The notes below the pieces were generated by a model that made no database searches, was not told the DNA's origin, and saw nothing but the letters and a program-made list of their open reading frames with translations. The position numbers were made by a program, and so were the translations under genes. 64,000 nucleotides of DNA from Pelomonas caseinilytica (lineage in GTDB: Bacteria; Pseudomonadota; Gammaproteobacteria; Burkholderiales; Burkholderiaceae_C). This document shows positions 49,901 to 59,115 of this stretch, in pieces (position 1 is the first letter of the stretch; every line of letters starts with the position of its first letter). The stretch spans positions 372,001-436,000 of the forward strand of contig NZ_JAJTWT010000004.1 of the NCBI RefSeq assembly GCF_021353235.1, given 5' to 3'.

Positions 49901-50332
49901 CTGGCGGAGCTGGCCCACCTGCTGCTCGTGCGCTCGGTGGGCGGCCGTGGCGTAGCTGACGAGGCTGGCCAGCACGATGGCGGCGGCCAGCAGGCCGAAG
50001 ACCCAGGGCAGCGCATCGCGCTCCTCGCCGCGTGAGGCCTCGACGCGCGGGCCCGCCGGCGCGTGGCGGGCGGCGACCAGGTAGATGAGTCCGCTGGTGA
50101 CGAGGATGAAGGCCACGCCCTTGCCCAGGCCGACGGCCGACAGGGTCGCCACGTCGGGCGCCACCAGCTGCATCAGCCGGTCGGACAGCAGCACCCAGGC
50201 CAGGCCGAAGAAGGCATAGGCCAGGGCGGTCAGCGCGGGGCCCGAGGGCCTGGGCCAGCGGCGCCACGGCGCGCCCCGCGTGCGGGGCGGGTCTTGGTGC
50301 GCCGTGTCGGGAACAAGGTTCGGCGGCGTCAT
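46973..50332 (-). CDS. Membrane PAS-GGDEF-EAL protein (c-di-GMP turnover)
   Basis: 1,119 residues. N-terminal membrane segments near 31-52, 65-86 and 107-130 precede a ~250-residue extracytoplasmic sensor region and another TM near 390-412. Two PAS domains follow (SSDAIFAKDLQGRYLFVNREM; VRDGVVIADSLGRVQAVNRAF). GGDEF (764-768, LGGDEFLVIV) is intact with DLDGFKTVNDSLGH. EAL (Glu894 in GAEALLRWE) keeps DDFGTGYSSLAYL and the downstream KIDQSF, so phosphodiesterase activity is likely. ELTEG replaces the more usual ELTES. No c-di-GMP inhibitory RxxD is seen before GGDEF (the sequence is EDFLGRLGGDEF). Confidence 0.94.
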
Positions 50333-50387
50333 CCGGATCTCCCTGAATCTTCTTGGTCTCGGGGTCGCCGGCGCGCCGGCCGCGCGT

Positions 50388-51194
50388 TCAGTGCAGGCCG
50401 GCAGCGGCCTCGCGGCGCTGGATAAAGGCGTCCAGCGCGTGGAAGTCGGGGATGCAGATGTCGCGGCGGTTGCGCTCGTTGAAGGCGATGAGCTGGGCGC
50501 GCGCCAGCTTGGACAGCACGCGGCTGACCGTCTCCAGCGTGAGGCCCAGGTAGTTGCCGATCTCGGCGCGGGTCAGGCGCAGGCTGATCTGGTCGGTGCG
50601 CAGGCCACGGCTGGCCAGCGAGTCGGCCCAGTAGTGCAGGAAGGCGACCACGCGGGCGTCGGCCGGCAGCGTGCAGATGGAGATGAGCACATCGCGGTCG
50701 CGCATCATCTCGTGGCTCATGGCCGCATGCATGACCTCCATCAGCTCGGGATGCTCGGCGCAGGCGCGCAGCAGGGCGTCGTAGCGAACGGTCCAGACTT
50801 CGCCGGTGTCCATGGCCACGGCGTCGCAGGTGTAGCGGCCCTTGGCGATGCCGCAGAAGCCCAGCCAGTCGCCGCGAAAGCGCAGGCCCACGACCTGCTC
50901 GCGGCCCTCGGCGGACGAGCTGAGCAGCTTGAACAGGCCCGAGTTGAGGATGTGCAGGCTGGTGAAGGCCTCGCCCGCACGGTAGACCAGGTCGCCGGCG
51001 CGCACCACGCGGCGCTTGACCTCCAGCACCTCGACCAGCAGCTTCATCGTCTCGGCGATGCGCGCCGCGGTGTCGGGGTCGGCCCGGCGCTGGGCACCCT
51101 CGCCGGACGGCACCGCGAATTCGCGGCGGGCGGGGATGCCGCGGGTCAGGGGGGCGATGGCGGGCGTGGTGACGATGGGGGCGGCGGTCTGCAT
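50388..51194 (-). CDS. CRP/FNR-family transcriptional regulator without N-terminal Fe-S cysteines
   Basis: 268 residues from ATG 51194. A cyclic-nucleotide-binding-like beta-roll (VYRAGEAFTSLHILNSGLFKLL...GREQVVGLRFRGDWLGFCGIAKGRYTCDAVAMDTGEVW), dimer helix and FNR-type helix-turn-helix (TRAEIGNYLGLTLETVSRVLSKL). The recognition helix ETVSRV is the E--SR type that reads TTGAT half-sites. The N-terminal region (residues 1-50) has no cysteine, so the classical 4Fe-4S oxygen sensor is missing; the only Cys residues are internal. It is likely the regulator of the FNR boxes at 44062 and 51343. A longer start at 51224 is possible. Confidence 0.9.
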   Translation of the reverse strand: MQTAAPIVTTPAIAPLTRGIPARREFAVPSGEGAQRRADPDTAARIAETMKLLVEVLEVKRRVVRAGDLVYRAGEAFTSLHILNSGLFKLLSSSAEGREQVVGLRFRGDWLGFCGIAKGRYTCDAVAMDTGEVWTVRYDALLRACAEHPELMEVMHAAMSHEMMRDRDVLISICTLPADARVVAFLHYWADSLASRGLRTDQISLRLTRAEIGNYLGLTLETVSRVLSKLARAQLIAFNERNRRDICIPDFHALDAFIQRREAAAGLH

Positions 51195-51342
51195 GGCGAT
51201 GTCCGTGTGTTGGCTCGATGGCATCGATGCTAGGCAGGGCCCGGCAATGCAGTGCCAATGCGAGACATCGCTCGGTAGCGCTGGGTAACGCTGGGTAAAC
51301 AGACGGTGACGAAGAGGCAACACCAAACGACATCCACCCGAG

Positions 51343-51356
51343 TTGACCTCCGTCAA
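51343..51356. promoter_or_regulatory. FNR-like box between the FNR-family gene and the carbamoyltransferase-like gene
   Basis: TTGAC-CTCC-GTCAA, a symmetrical FNR/DNR-type site in the divergent spacer, 35 bp before ATG 51391 and ~150 bp from the regulator start. It could autoregulate the regulator (start near 51308 if class II) or control the rightward gene. Confidence 0.6.
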
Positions 51357-51390
51357 GGCTCGGGCAGATCGCTCCGATACGCTGCCGCCA

Positions 51391-51885
51391 ATGCGTTTCA
51401 GAGCTCGTCAAGGTACCGCCGGTACCGATTTCCAGGACCCCAAGCAAGCCGCCGCCGTGCTGTCGCAGGCGCGCGTCCTTGCGAGCGCCGATGGCGCCGG
51501 CCTGAAGCTGATGAGCGGCAAGCGCCTGGCCCTGCTGTCGCCGGAGAAGGGCGACGAAGGCGCCACCGCCTTCGTGCAGGCGGCCACGGATCTCGGCGCC
51601 CACGTGTCCTTCGTGCAGCCCAGCCTGGACGAAGCCAGCAGCGCCAGCCAAGTCGCCGACACGGCGCGCATGCTGGGCCAGCTCTACGACGCGGTCGAGT
51701 GCCAACACCTGCCGATCTCGCTGGTCAAGCGCATCGCCAGCAACGCGGGCATCCCCGTCTTCGCGGGCCTGGCCACGGCCAGCCACCCGACCTGCGCCCT
51801 GGCGACCGAACTCCAAGGTGACGCGCCAGTCGAGGTCAAGCGTCGTCGCATCCTGCAAGCCGCCTTGCTCGTCAGCATGGGCTGA
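51391..51885 (+). CDS. Carbamoyltransferase N-terminal-domain protein (OTCase-like, half length)
   Basis: 164 residues, only as long as the carbamoyl-phosphate-binding half of aspartate/ornithine carbamoyltransferases. Recognisable blocks are GKRLALLSPEKGDEGATAFVQAATDLGAHVSFV, QVADTARMLGQLYDAVEC and GIPVFAGLATASHPTCALATEL. The last corresponds to the catalytic HPxQ region but with Cys at the Gln position. The STRTR-type phosphate loop is also altered (SPEKGDEG). A classical enzyme activity is therefore unlikely; a sensor or regulatory role is possible. The start at 51391 is chosen; the frame is open upstream to 51343. Confidence 0.7.
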   Translation: MRFRARQGTAGTDFQDPKQAAAVLSQARVLASADGAGLKLMSGKRLALLSPEKGDEGATAFVQAATDLGAHVSFVQPSLDEASSASQVADTARMLGQLYDAVECQHLPISLVKRIASNAGIPVFAGLATASHPTCALATELQGDAPVEVKRRRILQAALLVSMG

Positions 51886-52242
51886 GGGCTTCGCGCCGAG
51901 GGCGCAAGCGGCCGAGCGGTCGAGCCGGCCCGGCCGGTCCAAACGGTCCGACAGGCCAGGCAGTGACGTCATGGGTCCGGGGTCGTGCTGCAAGGCGCGC
52001 AGCCTAGGGGTGTGCGCCGCTTAACGCCTTGATCCAGCGCAAGAGGCCGGGGCGCCAGCCCTCACCGCGGGCCGGAGGCGGCCGAGCCTGACGGCGGCTG
52101 CGTGGCCCCACCGCCGCCGGGCTCGATGCCGCTGCCGGCCAGCGGCGCGGCAGCGCCGCTCGCCCGCGCCCCAGGGAGCTTGGGCATGGTGGAGTCCGGT
52201 TGCGAGGCGCCTGCCGGCGATGCAGGTGCCCGAGGGCCCGCT
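51886..52242. other. Spacer between convergent genes
   Basis: 357 bp with no convincing gene. It holds GC-rich imperfect dyads (GGCTTCGCGCCGAGGGCGCAAGC near 51887 and GGCCGAGCGGTCGAGCCGGCC). These may serve as bidirectional terminators for the carbamoyltransferase-like gene and the convergent cation exporter, but neither has a T-run. Confidence 0.3.
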
Positions 52243-53163
52243 TCAGCCGCCGGCGAGCAAGCCGAGGTAGACGCGGGTCAGCATGGGGTAGCGCTCGCGG
52301 ATTTCGCCGCGCAGCGCCGCGGCCACCTGCGCGGCCCGCTCGGCGCTCACACCGGGCGCAAACCCCAGCTCCATCACGAGCAGCGCCTCCTTGGGGCCGA
52401 TGTACATGCTCAGCACCGGCCCGGTGGCGACGACCTCGACATGCGCCCGCGCCAAGGCCACGAGGGCCTCGGCAGTGTGGGGCTGCACGCCCTCGCCGAC
52501 GAGCAGGCCGCGCGCCTCGCGCACCAGCAACAGGGCCACGCCAGCCAGCAGCAGGCCGATCACCATCGAGGCCAGGGCGTCGATTTCCGGGCGGCCGAGC
52601 GCCTCGGCCAGGGCGATGCCCGCGGCCGCGACGAGCAGCCCCAGCAGGGCGGCGGCGTCCTCGGCCACGACGGTGTAGGTGGTGGGGTCCTTGCTCAGGC
52701 GCAGCGCCGCCCACGTCGGCCGGTCGCGCGCCTCGCGGCGGAACTGCCGCCAGGCGATGGCGAAGCTCGTCCCCTCGAACAGCAGGGCCGCGCCGAGTAC
52801 GACGTAGTTCCAGAACGGCTGCTGGGCCGGTAGCGGATGTCGCAGGTGGCGAACACCCTCGTAGAAGGACACGCCGCCGCCCAGGCCGAAGATCAGCACC
52901 GCGACGATGAGGCTCCAGAAGTAGAGCTCGCGGCCATGGCCGAACGGGTGGACGGCGTTGGGTGGCCGGCGGCTGCGGTGCAGGCCGAACAGCATCAGCA
53001 GGCCGTTACCGGTGTCCACCGTCGAGTGCACCGCCTCCGACAGCATGGCCGAGCTGCCGGTGTGGGCGGCGACGGCGAACTTGGTCACCGCGATGGCGAC
53101 GTTGGCGGCGATGGCACCGTACAGCACCACGGGCGATTCGCGGGAGCGGAGTTCGGACGGCAT
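52243..53163 (-). CDS. Cation diffusion facilitator (CDF) metal exporter
   Basis: Proton-coupled divalent metal exporter, 306 residues from ATG 53163. Six membrane helices with the metal-site signatures SEAVHSTVDTGNGLLMLFG (TM2) and VVAEDAAALLGLLVAAAG (TM5). The TM2-TM3 loop VHPFGHGRELYFW is a CDF hallmark. The C-terminal cytoplasmic domain (VVATGPVLSMYIGPKEALLVMELGF) is truncated relative to FieF but present. Closest in style to the Fe/Zn group. The P-type ATPase at 53993-56257 is on the same strand upstream, so both may serve metal resistance. Confidence 0.9.
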   Translation of the reverse strand: MPSELRSRESPVVLYGAIAANVAIAVTKFAVAAHTGSSAMLSEAVHSTVDTGNGLLMLFGLHRSRRPPNAVHPFGHGRELYFWSLIVAVLIFGLGGGVSFYEGVRHLRHPLPAQQPFWNYVVLGAALLFEGTSFAIAWRQFRREARDRPTWAALRLSKDPTTYTVVAEDAAALLGLLVAAAGIALAEALGRPEIDALASMVIGLLLAGVALLLVREARGLLVGEGVQPHTAEALVALARAHVEVVATGPVLSMYIGPKEALLVMELGFAPGVSAERAAQVAAALRGEIRERYPMLTRVYLGLLAGG

Positions 53164-53619
53164 GCCGGCTCGGAGCAAGCCGCATACCGGCGGCGGGATT
53201 TGCCGCAAGCCGCTCCGTGGGGCAAGCGGCGCGCCTCGCCGGCATCCCCCTTTCGCGCGCACAGGGAAAGCGGATTGCCTCCGGAGCCGGCAGCCCAGGA
53301 GGACCGGCGGCACCACGGTGCGACCATGGCGCTGACGCGGCGCTCGCCCGCTGGCAGTGGCAGCACAGCGTGGCGCCGGTGCAGGCGCTGCGCTGGCCCA
53401 TCACCTTCCGCACGCGCCGCTGAGCCGCTGCAGCTCGCTGCCTTGCCGAACAGGGTCGCGCGCAGCGGCTCGGGCGCGGCAGTGTGGCGCTGGATGCGGG
53501 CGGCATCGTAGAAGAAGGCCACCGCGTCGCCGCCGGCCAGGCACAGGTCGGCTCGCCGACGGCACCCGGCCAAGTCGTTGCCATCGGGAACCGGCGTCCC
53601 GCAGGCCGCGGGTGGCCGC
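53164..53619. other. Gap with possible gene relic
   Basis: 456 bp without an intact gene. On the minus strand, about 53400-53600 shows coding-like third-base GC bias (reading ADLCLAGGDAVAFFYDAARIQRH) but no plausible start, length or recognised family, so it may be a relic. The promoter of the CDF gene should lie near 53170-53220. Confidence 0.3.
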
Positions 53620-53892
53620 TCAGGCGCCGCGCGCGTAATCGGCGAAGCCGGGCCGCGGCCGGTCGGCATCGGCGTGGCGGTCGGCCGGCATGCCGGCCTC
53701 CAGCGAACGCAGCGGCAGGTCGCGCGTGAGCGCATCGGGGTCGGCGGCGGGATCGCGGCCCAGGCCGTCCGGCATGAGGCCGTCCGACGTGGGCAGGGAT
53801 ACGCGGTCGGCCATGGCGCGGGCGGACAGGGAGCGCCAGATCAGCGTGCCGACCGTGGCAGCAGCCGCAAGGACGAGGAGACGCGAAGGCAT
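53620..53892 (-). CDS. Small membrane-anchored hypothetical protein
   Basis: 90 residues. MPSRLLVLAAAATVGTLIWRSL is a signal anchor. The hydrophilic remainder is rich in Asp, Pro, Arg and Leu (SDGLMPDGLGRDPAADPDALTRDLPLRSLEAGMPADRH). AAAGGAAC lies just before the ATG at 53892. It starts 100 bp downstream of the ATPase stop, same strand. Family not recognised. Confidence 0.55.
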   Translation of the reverse strand: MPSRLLVLAAAATVGTLIWRSLSARAMADRVSLPTSDGLMPDGLGRDPAADPDALTRDLPLRSLEAGMPADRHADADRPRPGFADYARGA

Positions 53893-53992
53893 GGGAGTTC
53901 CTTTCGGGAAGGCCAGGGAATGGCGCCGCTGGCGCCGCGGTCGTGCGGCCCCGGCAAGGCCCGTTCCGGTCGCCCGGCCGTCGAAGCCGCCG

Positions 53993-56257
53993 TCAGCGAG
54001 CGGCCGGGGCCCGCAGCAGCCTCAGGCCGTTGAACACCACCAGCAGGCTCGCCCCCATGTCGGCGAAGACGGCCATCCACATCGTGGCGCTGCCGAACAC
54101 GGCCAAGGCGAAGAACACCATCTTGATGCCCAGCGCGATGGCGATGTTCTGCCAGAGCACGGCATGGGTCCGCCGGGACAGGCGGATGGTCTCGGGCACC
54201 TTGCGGAGGTCGTCGTTCATGATGAGCACGTCGGCCGCTTCCTTGGCCGTGTCGGTGCCGGCACCGCCCATCGAGAAGCCCACGGCCGCCGCGGCGAGGC
54301 TGGGCGAATCGTTGACGCCGTCGCCCACCATGCCCACCCGCCGGGTGGTACCCAGGTCGGCGATGACATCGAGCTTGTCCTGCGGCAGCAGATGGGCTCG
54401 CACGTCGTCGATGCCAACCTGGCTGGCGATCGCCTTCGCCGTCGAGGGGTTGTCGCCCGTCAGCATGATGGTGCGGATGCCCAGGGCCTTCAGCTCGGCC
54501 ACGGCCTGCCGGCTGGACGCCTTCACGGTGTCCGCGACGGCGAACAGCGTCAGCACGCCGTCTTCGTCCGCGAGCAGGGACAGCATCAGGCCGGCCGCCT
54601 CGTGCTCCTCCAGCCGCGACTCCAGCTCGGCGGAGCACAGGCCGCGCTCGTGCACCCAGCGATGGTTGCCGAGGAAATAGCGGCGGCCGGCGACCGTGCC
54701 GTGGACGCCGCGTCCCATCTGGGCGCCGAAGTCCTGGACGGCCAGCGCCTGCCCACCCAGCCCGGCCGCGACGGCCTGGGACACCGGGTGGTCGGAGCGG
54801 GACGCGAGGCTCTTCGCGACCTGCATCACCTCGGCTTCGGGCCGCGCCTGCGACAGGGCCGCGTGGGCGACGAGGCGCGGCCTGCCTTCGGTCAGCGTGC
54901 CGGTCTTGTCGAGCGCCATCACGCTGAGCCTGCGGGCCTCCTCCAGGTGGACGCCGCCCTTGATGAGGATGCCGCGACGCGCGGCGGCAGCCAACCCGCT
55001 GACGACGGTCACGGGCGTCGAGATGACGAGGGCGCAGGGGCAGGCGATGACGAGCAGCACCAGGGCCTTGTAGACCGCCGCCGGCCACGGCCAGCCCATG
55101 AGCAGCGGCGTGCCCACGGCGACCGCGAGGGCCAGCGCGAAGACGGCCGGGGTGTAGACGGCGGCGAAGCGGTCGACGAAGCGCTGCGTCGGTGCGCGCT
55201 GGCCCTGGGCCTGCTCGACGGCATGGATGATGCGCGCCAGCGTCGTGTCGCCCGCCGGCTTGGTAACTTCGAATTCAAGGGCGCCGCTCTGGTTGATGGT
55301 GCCGGCGAAGACCTCGTCGCCCGGCAGCTTGTCCACGGGGATGCTCTCGCCGGTGACGGGCGACTGGTCGACGGCGCCCTGGCCCGCCGTGACCCGTCCG
55401 TCGAGCGCAAAGCGCTCGCCCGGCTTGACGCGGGCCAGGGCCCCCACGGCCACGGACTTGGCCGCCACGCTGGCCCAGCTGCCGTCGGCCTGGCGCACTT
55501 CCACGCGGGGTGGCGACAGCGCGAGAAGCCCGGTGATGGCCTTGCGCGCCCGCTCGACCGAACGGGCCTCGATGAGTTCGGCGAGGGAGTACAGCGCCAT
55601 CACCATCGCGGCTTCGGGCCACTGGCCGATGACGAAGGCGCCCAGCACGGCCACCGACATCAGGGCGTTGATGTTGAGCTGCCCGCGCAGCAGCGACGAC
55701 AGGCCCTTGCGGAGCACCGCGAGGCCGGAGAGGGCGATGGCGGCGCCCGCCAGGGCCATGCCGGCGAGTTTCCAGGCCAGCGCGTCCGGCGCCGAGAAAT
55801 GAACCGTCTCAGCACCCAGGGCCACGAGCAGCGCCGCCAGCAGCCGCGCCCACTCGCCGCGCCGCGCCTTGGACGTGTCCTCGGCCGCCGGGGGAACGGA
55901 CAAGGTCTCGGTCTCGAAGCCGAGGGCACGGATGGCCGCGGCCACCGGTTCCCAACTGGCCGGCGGGGCGTCGATGCTCAGCGTGCGGGCGCCCAGGTCG
56001 AAGCGCAGCCCGCGGATCTCCGTGAAGCGCTCCAGCGCGCGGCGGATCTGCCCCTCTTCCGTGGGGCAGTCCATCGCGGGAATACGCAACAACAGCCCGC
56101 CGGCTGAAGGAGGCGTCAGCGTCGTCGCGACCGGCGAGGCGCAGGTGGGGCCGCAGCAGGGCACCGCATGATCGTGGTCGCGGTCGTGCCCCGAGCCATG
56201 GGCGTGGTCATGTGCGTGGTGGTGATCGGCAGGCGCGCCGTGGTCGTGGGTGCTCAT
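53993..56257 (-). CDS. cadA: Heavy-metal P1B-type ATPase (Zn/Cd/Pb exporter)
   Basis: ATP-driven export of Zn2+, Cd2+ and/or Pb2+ across the inner membrane; 754 residues. The N-terminus is His-rich (DHHHAHDHAHGSGHDRDHDH) with PCCGPTC, probably a metal-binding tail. One HMA-like domain has DCPTEE (Cys64) rather than CxxC, as in Zn/Cd/Pb pumps. Then the actuator TGES (SPVTGESIP), the intramembrane CPC motif (406-408, ACPCALVIS), phosphorylation site DKTGT (Asp450) and GDGVNDSPSLAAA. ATG 56257 is chosen because an upstream in-frame TTG (56293) lies inside the promoter. Divergent from its regulator gene. Confidence 0.94.
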   Translation of the reverse strand: MSTHDHGAPADHHHAHDHAHGSGHDRDHDHAVPCCGPTCASPVATTLTPPSAGGLLLRIPAMDCPTEEGQIRRALERFTEIRGLRFDLGARTLSIDAPPASWEPVAAAIRALGFETETLSVPPAAEDTSKARRGEWARLLAALLVALGAETVHFSAPDALAWKLAGMALAGAAIALSGLAVLRKGLSSLLRGQLNINALMSVAVLGAFVIGQWPEAAMVMALYSLAELIEARSVERARKAITGLLALSPPRVEVRQADGSWASVAAKSVAVGALARVKPGERFALDGRVTAGQGAVDQSPVTGESIPVDKLPGDEVFAGTINQSGALEFEVTKPAGDTTLARIIHAVEQAQGQRAPTQRFVDRFAAVYTPAVFALALAVAVGTPLLMGWPWPAAVYKALVLLVIACPCALVISTPVTVVSGLAAAARRGILIKGGVHLEEARRLSVMALDKTGTLTEGRPRLVAHAALSQARPEAEVMQVAKSLASRSDHPVSQAVAAGLGGQALAVQDFGAQMGRGVHGTVAGRRYFLGNHRWVHERGLCSAELESRLEEHEAAGLMLSLLADEDGVLTLFAVADTVKASSRQAVAELKALGIRTIMLTGDNPSTAKAIASQVGIDDVRAHLLPQDKLDVIADLGTTRRVGMVGDGVNDSPSLAAAAVGFSMGGAGTDTAKEAADVLIMNDDLRKVPETIRLSRRTHAVLWQNIAIALGIKMVFFALAVFGSATMWMAVFADMGASLLVVFNGLRLLRAPAAR

Positions 56258-56284
56258 GCGGGATGGATCGTCAGGTGCAAGGGC

Positions 56285-56315
56285 ATTTGACAATCTGTAG
56301 CTGCTACAGAGTCAA
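56285..56315 (-). promoter_or_regulatory. MerR/CadR-type promoter and operator of the P-type ATPase
   Basis: On the minus strand, -35 TTGACT (56315-56310), a 19-bp spacer, then -10 TCAAAT (56290-56285). The spacer contains the dyad CTGTAGC-A-GCTACAG. An over-long 19-bp spacer with a central dyad is the hallmark of MerR-family activated promoters, in which the metal-bound regulator untwists the DNA. Confidence 0.85.
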
Positions 56316-56354
56316 GTCCCTACACTCGGCCGATGGCGAACCCAGGGGCCCATC

Positions 56355-56807
56355 ATGAAGATCGGTGAGTTGTCCGCTGCCTCGGCCACCGCCGTCGAGA
56401 CTATCCGTTATTACGAACGCGAGGGCCTGCTTCCCGCGCCGGCCCGCACCCAGGGCAACTTTCGCGTCTACGAGACCCGGCACCTGGAGCGGCTGCAGTT
56501 CATCCGCTACTGCCGGGGCCTGGACATGTCGCTGGACGAAGTGCGCATCCTCCTCAAGGTCAAGGACGCGCCGCACGAAAGCTGCGGCGACGTGAACCTC
56601 CTGCTGGACGAGCACATCGAACACGTCACCCAGCGGATCCGCGAACTGCGCGCGCTCGAAAAGGCGCTGAAGTCCTTGCGCGAGCGCTGCGGCGACGCCC
56701 GGCCGTCCGACCAATGCGGCATCCTCTCCGGCCTGTCCGACGCGTCCAGAGAGGCGACCGCCGCCAAGGCGGTTTCAAAGCATCTGCGGTCGGTTCATTC
56801 CGGCTGA
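56355..56807 (+). CDS. cadR: MerR-family Cd(II)/Pb(II)-responsive regulator (CadR/PbrR type)
   Basis: 150 residues. The winged helix-turn-helix MKIGELSAASATAVETIRYYEREGLLP is followed by the wing NFRVYETRHLERLQFIRYCR and a long dimer helix. Three metal-binding cysteines sit at 77 (HESCGD), 112 (RERCGD) and 121 (SDQCGIL), the CadR/PbrR/ZntR arrangement. There is no His-rich tail of the Pseudomonas CadR kind. Divergent from the ATPase gene with the cognate promoter between them. Confidence 0.92.
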   Translation: MKIGELSAASATAVETIRYYEREGLLPAPARTQGNFRVYETRHLERLQFIRYCRGLDMSLDEVRILLKVKDAPHESCGDVNLLLDEHIEHVTQRIRELRALEKALKSLRERCGDARPSDQCGILSGLSDASREATAAKAVSKHLRSVHSG

Positions 56808-56876
56808 GGCGGACGCCGGACGGTGACTGCAGTCGAGAACACCGCCTGCGAGCGGGCCCGAAGACATTGAGCTGGC

Positions 56877-56936
56877 GAAATGGAAAAACCCGCTGAGCGG
56901 CTGGCACTCAGCGGGTTTCCGGATTTGGTTGCGGGG
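56877..56936. repeat. Left (distal) att-like direct repeat
   Basis: AAACCCGCTGAG, 9-nt loop, CTCAGCGGGTTT, then TGGTTGCGGGG (56926-56936). It parallels the natural tRNA terminator plus tRNA 3' end at 58793-58855 with several mismatches. After TGGTTGCGGGG the similarity to the tRNA stops, so only the 3' tip is duplicated. Confidence 0.6.
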
Positions 56937-57025
56937 CGCGCAATTCCTCCCGGAGACGCCTCTATTTCCCCAGGTGAACCGCCCTGGCGGTGGCCGCAGC
57001 ATCGCCGAACCCCTACCATTCGCCT

Positions 57026-57202
57026 ATGCCTTTGCAACCCGATGAAGCGGCCGCCCCGCAGCAGCTCACCGACGCCCAGCGTGCCGAGCTGCGCGCGCGC
57101 CTGGCCCACCATCAGGCCAATCCGGGTGAGCGCGGCGTCTCCATGCACGAGCTGAGGGCCAAGCTACTGGGCGCTGACAAAACGCCCCAGCCGTCACCAT
57201 GA
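57026..57202 (+). CDS. Small hydrophilic protein, possible addiction-module component
   Basis: 58 residues: MPLQPDEAAAPQQLTDAQRAELRARLAHHQAN... followed by MHELRAKLLGADK. The LTDAQRAELRARLAHHQ helix resembles the short antitoxin-like proteins of addiction modules, but no family is certain. It ends 13 bp before the antitoxin gene at 57216 and is probably cotranscribed with it. Confidence 0.5.
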   Translation: MPLQPDEAAAPQQLTDAQRAELRARLAHHQANPGERGVSMHELRAKLLGADKTPQPSP

Positions 57203-57215
57203 GAAGATCGCACGT

Positions 57216-57443
57216 ATGAAAAGCGTTCTCTTAGCCAAGAGCCGTGCCAAACCCAAGCCTATCGGCCTGAAAAAGGTCGAGGGCATCGGTTTCTACGAGG
57301 TGCCCAGCAGCGCGCCGCGCCTGACCTCGGAAGAGATTCGGGCAAGGCTGGACGCGTTCTATGCCAAGCATCCTCGCCGGACCCTGAAGAAGGGCCAGAA
57401 GAGCATCGTCGAGCAGCTCCGCGAAGACCGTGATCGTCGTTGA
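57216..57443 (+). CDS. Putative antitoxin of a VapC-type module
   Basis: 75 residues, strongly basic, MKSVLLAKSRAKPKPIGLKKVEG... with ApRLTSEEIRARLDAFY near the middle and LKKGQKSIVEQLREDRDRR at the end. Not obviously an AbrB or ribbon-helix-helix protein. The antitoxin call rests on its 14-bp overlap with the downstream PIN-domain toxin gene. Confidence 0.65.
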   Translation: MKSVLLAKSRAKPKPIGLKKVEGIGFYEVPSSAPRLTSEEIRARLDAFYAKHPRRTLKKGQKSIVEQLREDRDRR

Positions 57444-57846
57444 TGCCTCCGTCGCGCTCGCCTGGGTGCTGGACGAATCGGAGGTCAATCACCAGTACGC
57501 GGCGGATGTGGCCGCCGCGAAGCTGGAAGGCGACGAAGAGCTGATCGCGCCCATGCTCATGGCGCAGGAATGCAGCTACCGGCTGTTGAAGATCGGGCGC
57601 ACCAAGCGCTGGGGCGAGGCCCTGGTTGCAGAGTACGGCGAGACCATCGACATGATCGGCGTCCGCTACCTGGATCAGCTGTCCACCGTCTCGGGCCTGG
57701 TGCGCTTCGCCGTGCGCCGGCACGTTCAAGGCTATGACGCCGTGTATCTGGCGCTGGCACTCGCCACGGGCGCCAAGCTCGCTACCCTGGATGGTGGACT
57801 GAAGACCGCGGCGCGCGCGGCCGGCGTCGAACTCTTCTCCGCCTGA
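57430..57846 (+). CDS. vapC: PIN-domain toxin ribonuclease (VapC family)
   Basis: 138 residues from a GTG start inside the antitoxin gene. The PIN fold acidic residues are visible: Asp5 in MIVVDAS, Glu in LMAQECSYRLL, Asp in GYDAVYLALALATGAKLATLDGGL. VapC toxins are Mg-dependent RNases that often cut initiator tRNA-fMet. By coincidence or not, this one sits in an island inserted at a tRNA-fMet gene. Confidence 0.88.
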   Translation: MIVVDASVALAWVLDESEVNHQYAADVAAAKLEGDEELIAPMLMAQECSYRLLKIGRTKRWGEALVAEYGETIDMIGVRYLDQLSTVSGLVRFAVRRHVQGYDAVYLALALATGAKLATLDGGLKTAARAAGVELFSA

Positions 57847-57892
57847 ACGACTGCGGCCGGGAGGCCAACCTGCGCCGCGTCCCCTACTCACT

Positions 57893-58921
<1,029 letters not shown>

Positions 58922-58933
58922 ACTGAAGCTGAA

Positions 58934-58963
58934 AGTGTAGCACGATTTTCCTGGTCCGGGCAA
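58934..58963 (-). promoter_or_regulatory. Sigma-70 promoter of tRNA-fMet
   Basis: -35 TTGCCC (58963-58958), 18-bp spacer, -10 TACACT (58939-58934), 12 bp before the tRNA 5' end. Confidence 0.7.
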
Positions 58964-59115
58964 GGTGCTCGCCAGGGCGAGGCAGGCGGGAGCACGGCGG
59001 CGGGCGAGAGGTTGTCGGCCAGGGCCTCGAAGCCGCGTCGTCGCAGCCCCCGGCAGCGCGCAGGCCGTCGGCGCGATGCGCACGTGGGCATCGAGGCATT
59101 GGGCACACTGTGGCG

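Noticed and set aside
53085-53735. Minus-strand frame of 216 codons between the CDF gene and the small anchored protein
   Set aside because: It overlaps the start of the CDF gene and the small protein in other frames; only a central ~60 codons look coding-like, so it is noted as a possible relic only.
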